From Kocuria atrinae C3-8 (GTDB lineage Bacteria > Actinomycetota > Actinomycetes > Actinomycetales > Micrococcaceae), in the NCBI RefSeq assembly GCF_000286355.1, contig NZ_AJXN01000006.1, positions 1 to 54,631 of the forward strand: a DNA stretch of 54,631 nucleotides, in the 5' to 3' direction. The position numbers and the translations under genes were made by a program. The notes below the pieces were generated by a model. It was not told the DNA's origin, did not search any database, and saw only the letters and a program-made list of their open reading frames with translations. This document shows, piece by piece, positions 49,915 through 54,631 of the stretch; positions within the stretch are counted from its first letter, which is position 1; each line of letters begins with the position of its first letter.

Positions 49915-50675
49915 ATGGCGAATTCGACATCGGGCGATTCTGTTCTCGCTCGCGTGGAACGGATCCTTGCGGCGTTCGGTTCAGAGACCCCGGTGTTGCA
50001 GCTCAAGGACATCGCCAGTTCTGCTCAGCTCCCCACGTCCACTGCACTCCGTTTATTGACAGATATGAAGCAGATCGGCTGGATCGAGTCCGCCCGCGGG
50101 CAGGGCTATCGGGTGGGGACCCGGTTGTGGGAGCTGGCCTCCCGGGCCGCATTGGCAGAGGACCTGGCGTCGGTTGCCATCCCGTTCATGTCGGACGTCC
50201 ACGCGGTGCTTCGACAGCACGTTCACGTGGGAGTCGTGGAAGGCGACGACGTTCTGTTCGCCGAGCGGATCCTCGGCAAGAAGTCGGATGTGCCGCTGCG
50301 CTCGAACGTGGCGGGCAGGTTACCCCTGCACCAATCGGCGGCGGGGCTGGTGCTGATGTCCCAATACTCGGAGTCTTTCGTCACGGAATATTGCCAGCGG
50401 GTGCGCGACGACAGTTTTCCCGAGGGGATTCCTACGGATCGTCTGATGACTGACCTGCGCCGTTTCGCGCAACGCGGTTATGCCCTGCAACGCGGTCGAA
50501 TTGACCAGGAAACCGGTGGTATCTCGGTGCCGGTACGGGTGCACAGTGGCACCGCCCGGTGGCGCTGGGCGTGGTCATGGCGCTCGAGGATATGGGCCCG
50601 GCAGAAGTGCCCGGCGTCGTGCAAACGTTAAGGGTTGCCTCGCACGGAATCTCCCGTGCCATGGGCGCACTGTAA
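49915..50675 (+). CDS. IclR-family transcriptional regulator (frame broken once)
   Basis: The restored 253-residue protein has an N-terminal winged helix (VLQLKDIASSAQLPTSTALR, then LLTDMKQIGWIESARGQGYR) and an IclR effector domain ending ALGVVMALEDMGPAEVPGVV. IclR proteins usually control carbon-source catabolism; no catabolic target gene is adjacent, so the regulon is unknown. One C is lost near 50557 (GCCCCGGTG read as GCCCGGTG), and the uncorrected frame ends in an unrelated Arg/Trp-rich tail. ATG at 49915 follows AGGAGCGGGAG. Confidence 0.87.
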
Positions 50676-50682
50676 CAACTGT

Positions 50683-50713
50683 CAAAGGTTGTCCTTTGTA
50701 GCAGAAACCTTTG
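50683..50713. repeat. Inverted repeat between iclR and the copper ATPase gene
   Basis: CAAAGGTT and AACCTTTG are perfect 8-base complements 15 bases apart, directly after the iclR stop. With the intervening GTCCTTTG it could form a terminator hairpin or an operator; neither can be decided from sequence. Confidence 0.45.
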
Positions 50714-50798
50714 CCGCGTCCTGGATGAATGTCTGTGCGTCCACAGCCGCCGCATATTGAGCGGACGTGAGGGAAGGGCCCGAAGCCCGACCTCATGT

Positions 50799-52920
50799 CT
50801 ACCGGCTGTGGAGCATGTGATCAGTGCTAACTTCCGGGGCCAGGTTGAGACGGCGCAGTAATTGAGCATTGAGTGCCACGACGACTGTCGATGCGGACAT
50901 GAGGATTGCGCCGATGCTCATGGGCAGAACGAACCCGATCGGAGCCAGGATGCCCGCGGCGAGAGGTACGGAGATCAAGTTGTACCCGGCAGCCCACCAG
51001 AGGTTTTGCTTCATCTTCCGAAAGCTCGCACGCGAAAGTTCTAACACCGAGAGCACCGAACGGGGGTCGGAGCTAGCCAGGATGACTCCGGCCGATCCGA
51101 TGGCGACATCCGTGCCCGCGCCGATGGCGATGCCGACGTCGGCCTGGGCCAGCGCAGGAGCATCGTTGACTCCGTCGCCGACCATCGCAACCTTGCGGCC
51201 CTCGCCTTGGAGCTCCGCGACCTTCATGGCTTTGTCCTCGGGGTGCACGCCGGCGAAGACACGGTTGATACCAAGCTCGTCGGCAACCGCTTGAGCCACG
51301 GCCTCTGCATCGCCGGTGATCATGACGACCTGAACGCCTGAGCGTGGAGAGCGTCAACGGCGTCGCGTGACTCGGTGCGGATTGCGTCGGCGAGACGCAA
51401 AGCACCGATCACCTGACCGTCGGAAATGACGTGGAGGATGATCGCACCCTCATTTCGCCATTGCGCTGAGATGGGTAACTCCTTGAAGGAGCGCTGCTCA
51501 AGAAGGTACGGGCCCCCAACTTCGATGACCATGTTGTCGACGGTGGCCCTAACCCCGATGGCGGGGGAGGACGTGAAGTTCCTGGCTCGAGGTGGTTCCA
51601 GACCGCGTTGCTGGGCTGCATGGGTAATGGCACGAGCGAGGGGGTGTTCACTGTCGGACTCGGCCGCTGCCGCTAAGGCAAGCACCGTGTCCTCGGTATG
51701 TACGCCGACAGTATCGACGGCGGTGACCGTAGGTTCGCCCTTGGTCAGTGTGCCGGTTTTGTCGAAGAGGACTGCATCAACGGTGCGCGTAGACTCCAAT
51801 GCGAGCCTGTCTTTGATGAGCACTCCGCCGCGGGCGCGCGTTCGGTAGCGATGGATACTACCAGCGGTATTGCGAGGCCAAGGGCATGGGGGCAGGCGAT
51901 GACCAGGACCGTAATGGTGCGCACGACGGCTTCGTCAGGGAGACCTATTAGGGACCACACGAGCGCCGTAATTACGGCAGCGCTGAGGGCGAACCAGAAC
52001 AACCATCCGGCGGCGGTATCGGCGATCCGCTGGGCACGGGAGGAGGACGCCTGAGCGTCGGTCACAAGCCTCTGGATGCCTGCCAAGGCAGTATCTTCGC
52101 CGGTGGCGGTTACCTCGATCCGCAGCCCCGAGTCTGTGGAGATAGTGCCGGCGACCACGTGACCACCGACCCCTCGGCTGACGGTCCTGGACTCGCCGGT
52201 GACCATCGATTCGTCCATGGACGCGGACCCGTCGATGATCTTTCCGTCAGCTGGCACAGAGGCACCCGGACGGACAATCACGATATCTCCGACAGCAAGG
52301 GCTGTGGGCGCGACTTTCACGACTCCGTCGCCCTCAATCTTCTCGGCTTCATCGGGGATGAGCGCCGCGAGAGAGTCAAGGGCCGAGGTGGTCTGGGCTA
52401 GGGAGCGCATTTCTATCCAGTGGCCCAGAAGCATGATGACCACTAGTAGTGCGAGTTCCCACCAGAAATTGAGTTCATGACTAAGCCACTGCAGACTTGC
52501 GCCCCAAGAGGCGAGGAAGGCTACGGTGATGGCCAAAGCGATGAGCAGCATCATGCCGGGTTTGCGAGATCGGATCTCGCTGAACCCGCCAGTGAGGAAC
52601 GGCCATCCACCCCAGAAGTACATGACCGTGCCCAGGACCGGGGAAACCCACCGCACCCAATCGGCATCTGGGAGTGTGTAGCCGATGAGCTGGGCAAACA
52701 TGTCATTGAATCCCACGACGGGAATCGCGAGGACGAGCATGATCCAGAACAACCGCCGAAACTGTCCGATATGATCACCGTGCCCGCCTTGACCTGCGTG
52801 GCCATGACCACCGTGCTCCATGGGTGCACCCCGCTCCCCGTGTACAGAGTGGTCGTGGTGGCCCGCATATTCGTGGGGGGTAGCCTCGGTTGCCCCGTGG
52901 TGGGTGTGCTGATTGTTCAT
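50799..52920 (-). CDS. Copper-translocating P1B-type ATPase, CPH (CopB-like) class (frame broken twice)
   Basis: The restored 707-residue pump begins with a His-rich stretch of about 50 residues ([20 protein letters not shown]) instead of a CxxC metal-binding domain. It has MVTGES (actuator), [14 protein letters not shown] (membrane metal site), DKTGTLT (phosphorylation), SEHPLARA and [12 protein letters not shown]. The CPH intramembrane motif defines the P1B-3/CopB group that exports copper. Breaks near 51837 (one G in GCGGCCCGC) and 51338 (CAGGGCGTT read as CAGGCGTT). It lies 35 bases downstream of the YdhK lipoprotein gene in the same direction. Confidence 0.92.
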
Positions 52921-52955
52921 GGTCTGTCCATTCCTCGATGCCCGGTTCCTGTTGG

Positions 52956-53531
52956 CTAGGAGTCGGGCTGCATCTCGCTTTCGACAACCCACTTGTGGTT
53001 CGTCATTTCCATCCCGTCGGCTTCGTAGTCAACGACGTAGACGGTCTCGTCGGTTGAAAACGCGATCGTTGCTATTGCTCCGTTCATACCTTCCATATGA
53101 TCGGCAGCTACCTTGACGTCGGTGCCATCGGCCAGGCGCTCGTTACCCGCGTCTTCAAGCTCTTCCTGAACGACCCATTTGTGATCGGTGACGGGGTCTC
53201 CACCCTCGGTGGGCGTGTAGTCGATCGCGTACGTGTACGTGTTGTATGCGCCGACCACGGTCGCGCTGGCACCGTTCATACCTTCCATGTGATCGGCTGT
53301 GAGGGTTACCTCGGTATCCACGGGATATTCCGGGTCGGTGGCTGCTGTCATGCCCTCGGGCACGGGGCCGCCGTCCATTGGGTGATCCATGCCGCCATGC
53401 CCCGCGTGCGCGTTGTCACTCTGGGAAGCCGGCGATGCTGGCTCTTCGTTGGCTGAATTCGAACAACCGGTGAACGCGATTGCTCCGGTGAGCGTCACAG
53501 TGGCTATGAGGGTGCGCGTGCGCTTGTTCAT
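52956..53531 (-). CDS. YdhK-family (DUF1541) lipoprotein
   Basis: The 191-residue exported protein has a lipoprotein signal peptide ending AIAFTGC, a His/Asp/Met-rich linker (NAHAGHGGMDHPMDGG) and two tandem DUF1541 repeats, each with the segment ADHMEGMNGA. The family is repeatedly found beside copper or heavy-metal efflux genes; metal binding by the Met/His segments is inferred, and the biochemical role is not established. It is upstream of, and probably co-transcribed with, the CopB-type pump. It is intact. Confidence 0.87.
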   Translation of the reverse strand: MNKRTRTLIATVTLTGAIAFTGCSNSANEEPASPASQSDNAHAGHGGMDHPMDGGPVPEGMTAATDPEYPVDTEVTLTADHMEGMNGASATVVGAYNTYTYAIDYTPTEGGDPVTDHKWVVQEELEDAGNERLADGTDVKVAADHMEGMNGAIATIAFSTDETVYVVDYEADGMEMTNHKWVVESEMQPDS

Positions 53532-53899
53532 CTGAAGCTCCTTGTCTGACGGGGTGAACTGGAGAGGCGTGGGATTCTTGCAGACTATTGAGTACCCATC
53601 GACGGATATCGAAGTTGATGGCCACCCGTGTGGCTCTTCTGAAGAGCTTGGTTTCAGGATATACCCATGGGGGGTATGGGGCAAGGCTGTTTGCCTCGTT
53701 CTTCAGAGTCCAGCACATGTCAGCACTGGGTCTGTGGTGTTGTCTCGGGTGCGCACACGGGTCTGCCAAGGGGGGTCCACGGTCAAGCGGGCGAGTGCAT
53801 GGAGTCAAAGGGGTTGGCGCGGGTTCAGGGTCGATGGAAACTGCTCCGGTCGGAATAAGATGATGTGTGTACGTGCCAGTTCATTGGAGGAGCACCGCA
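53532..53899. other. Divergent copper promoter region
   Basis: This 368-base spacer between the YdhK and CueP genes carries the CsoR-type operator and presumably two divergent promoters. Short ORFs in it have no recognisable product or ribosome-binding site, so I annotate no gene here. Confidence 0.6.
53661..53677. promoter_or_regulatory. CsoR-type copper operator
   Basis: ATACCC-ATGGG-GGGTAT is a 6-5-6 inverted repeat with the same architecture as the copZA operator of Bacillus subtilis (ATACCC-N5-GGGTAT). On the minus strand it lies between TTGCCC and TATATC, which could be the -35 and -10 of the YdhK-ATPase operon, so bound apo-CsoR would block that promoter until Cu(I) binds. The csoR gene itself is not in the window. 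Confidence 0.82.
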
Positions 53900-54522
53900 T
53901 GACTAAGCTTCAGTCAGGCCGTCGACAGAAGCTGATTCTTGCATCTTCGGCAGTCTGTTTCGCATCCGCTCTTGCACTCTCGGGCTGCACAATATCTGCC
54001 CCTGAGGCAGTGCCTACATCGTCGGGCGACCTTGCAGTAAAGAGTGACCTCTTGGCTAACCATGGCTTGGAAGGACTTGGTGCGGCGGAAGTCATTGAGC
54101 GCTTGGACACTATGCCTGTTTCCAATCGGCCCGCTGGCCTGCAGGCGTCAGTGCAGCCTGATGCGGTCGTGCTTTCTGACACGCAGCAGCGCGAGGCTCG
54201 GCTCCCCCTGCCTGAGGATGGGATGTATGTCTCAATCGCTCCTTACAAGAGCCAGACACACGATTGTTATTTTCATAGCCTGACTACTTGTGTCGGCGAG
54301 CTGGGTAACACGGACGTGCAGGTCAGACTCACGAGCGGCAGCGGTGAGGTTCTTGTCGATGAAGTGCGCAAGACGTACGACAATGGCTTCCTTGGACTTT
54401 GGGTACCGCGTGATATAGACGCCACGCTCAGAATTAGTCACGCAGGTCAGATCGGAACCGCAAGCATCTCGACTAAAAACGAGGACGATCCCACTTGCAT
54501 CACCAACTTGCGCCTCGCATGA
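53900..54522 (+). CDS. cueP: CueP-like metal-binding lipoprotein
   Basis: The 207-residue protein starts after GGAGGAG with a basic signal peptide and lipobox (ALSGC), so it is anchored outside the cytoplasmic membrane. The segment CYFHSLTTCVGEL matches the C-x-F-H-S-x-x-x-C copper-binding signature of CueP, with a third Cys in DPTCITNLRLA. Salmonella CueP stores periplasmic copper and supplies superoxide dismutase; here, in a Gram-positive, a surface copper-buffering role is inferred. The frame is intact and the codon use is visibly less GC-biased than the housekeeping genes. Confidence 0.88.
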
Positions 54523-54631
54523 ACGATTGACGGGCCTGTGTCGCCAGCGGCTTTCGCATGCGCCATTCCATTCAATGGAAGCACTGTGATGCGAGCCATG
54601 TCCGCCACGCATAGGGACTGCTGCACGGTTA

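Noticed and set aside
53542-53890. In-frame extension upstream of the CueP-like start
   Set aside because: It runs through the CsoR operator and lacks a signal peptide; the ATG at 53900 follows GGAGGAG and starts a normal lipoprotein signal.

Overview
The window is about 54.6 kb of high-GC DNA from an actinobacterial chromosome, most likely Micrococcaceae-like (Arthrobacter/Kocuria/Rothia relatives). Evidence: a mycothiol synthase (mshD) next to a GlnR-type regulator, a hadA/hadB-like MaoC pair followed by murB, PPK2, a mycobacterial-type Nudix-histidine phosphatase fusion, a glycine riboswitch on gcvPT, and the secE-nusG-rplK-rplA / rplJ-rplL / rpoB-rpoC core. The genus is inferred from gene content only.

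The dominant feature of the record is that 25 of the 49 protein genes I support, including rpoB, rpoC, rplA, rplJ, folA, thyA, pfkA and ctaD, have frames broken by single-base deletions. I infer 41 coding deletions plus one in tRNA-Thr. Nearly all remove one G or C from a run of two or more (often GCC CTG read as GCCTG); I saw no insertions. Adding the bases back restores family-typical proteins with the original stops. This looks like a systematic base under-call in the assembly, not gene decay. Broken genes are therefore annotated as single CDSs over their full span.

Layout. 1-4.3 kb: thioredoxin, a VIT-family metal transporter, a DNA glycosylase and a DUF2079 membrane protein. 4.4-9.3 kb: a DEAD-box RNA helicase with an RGG tail, tRNA-Thr and tRNA-Met, two MaoC hydratases, murB and a PGPGW membrane protein. 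9.3-15.1 kb (minus strand): asd, a GNAT, folA, thyA, a MutT1-like protein, mshD and glnR. 15.3-20.1 kb: a membrane protein, a 35-residue membrane peptide, a nitrobindin-like protein, ygfZ, pfkA (minus) and ppk2. 20.2-21.8 kb (minus): an unknown small protein and an aspartate-type aminotransferase. 22.0-24.7 kb: tRNA-Trp, secE, nusG, rplK, rplA. 24.9-32.4 kb: a tandem GNAT and a molybdenum-cofactor cluster in two divergent operons (moaA-moaD-moeA leftward; moeA-moaC-mogA::moaE-fdhD rightward), lying between rplA and rplJ. 32.4-33.8 kb: L10 leader, rplJ, rplL. 33.9-38.4 kb: glycine riboswitch, gcvP, gcvT. 38.5-39.9 kb (minus): a heme-oxygenase-like diiron (HDO) protein translationally coupled to a CDGSH iron-sulfur protein. 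40.3-42.0 kb: ctaD. 42.1-49.8 kb: a clear promoter, rpoB, rpoC, a strong terminator. 49.9-50.7 kb: an IclR-type regulator. 50.8-54.5 kb: a copper-resistance island (CPH-type P1B ATPase, YdhK lipoprotein, divergent CueP lipoprotein) around a near-perfect CsoR-type operator. The last ~110 bases show no gene.

Functionally it is mostly housekeeping: transcription/translation core, folate and thymidylate synthesis, amino-acid and cell-wall precursors, glycolysis, polyphosphate, glycine cleavage and respiration. The accessory content is the Moco cluster, the HDO-CDGSH pair and the copper island.
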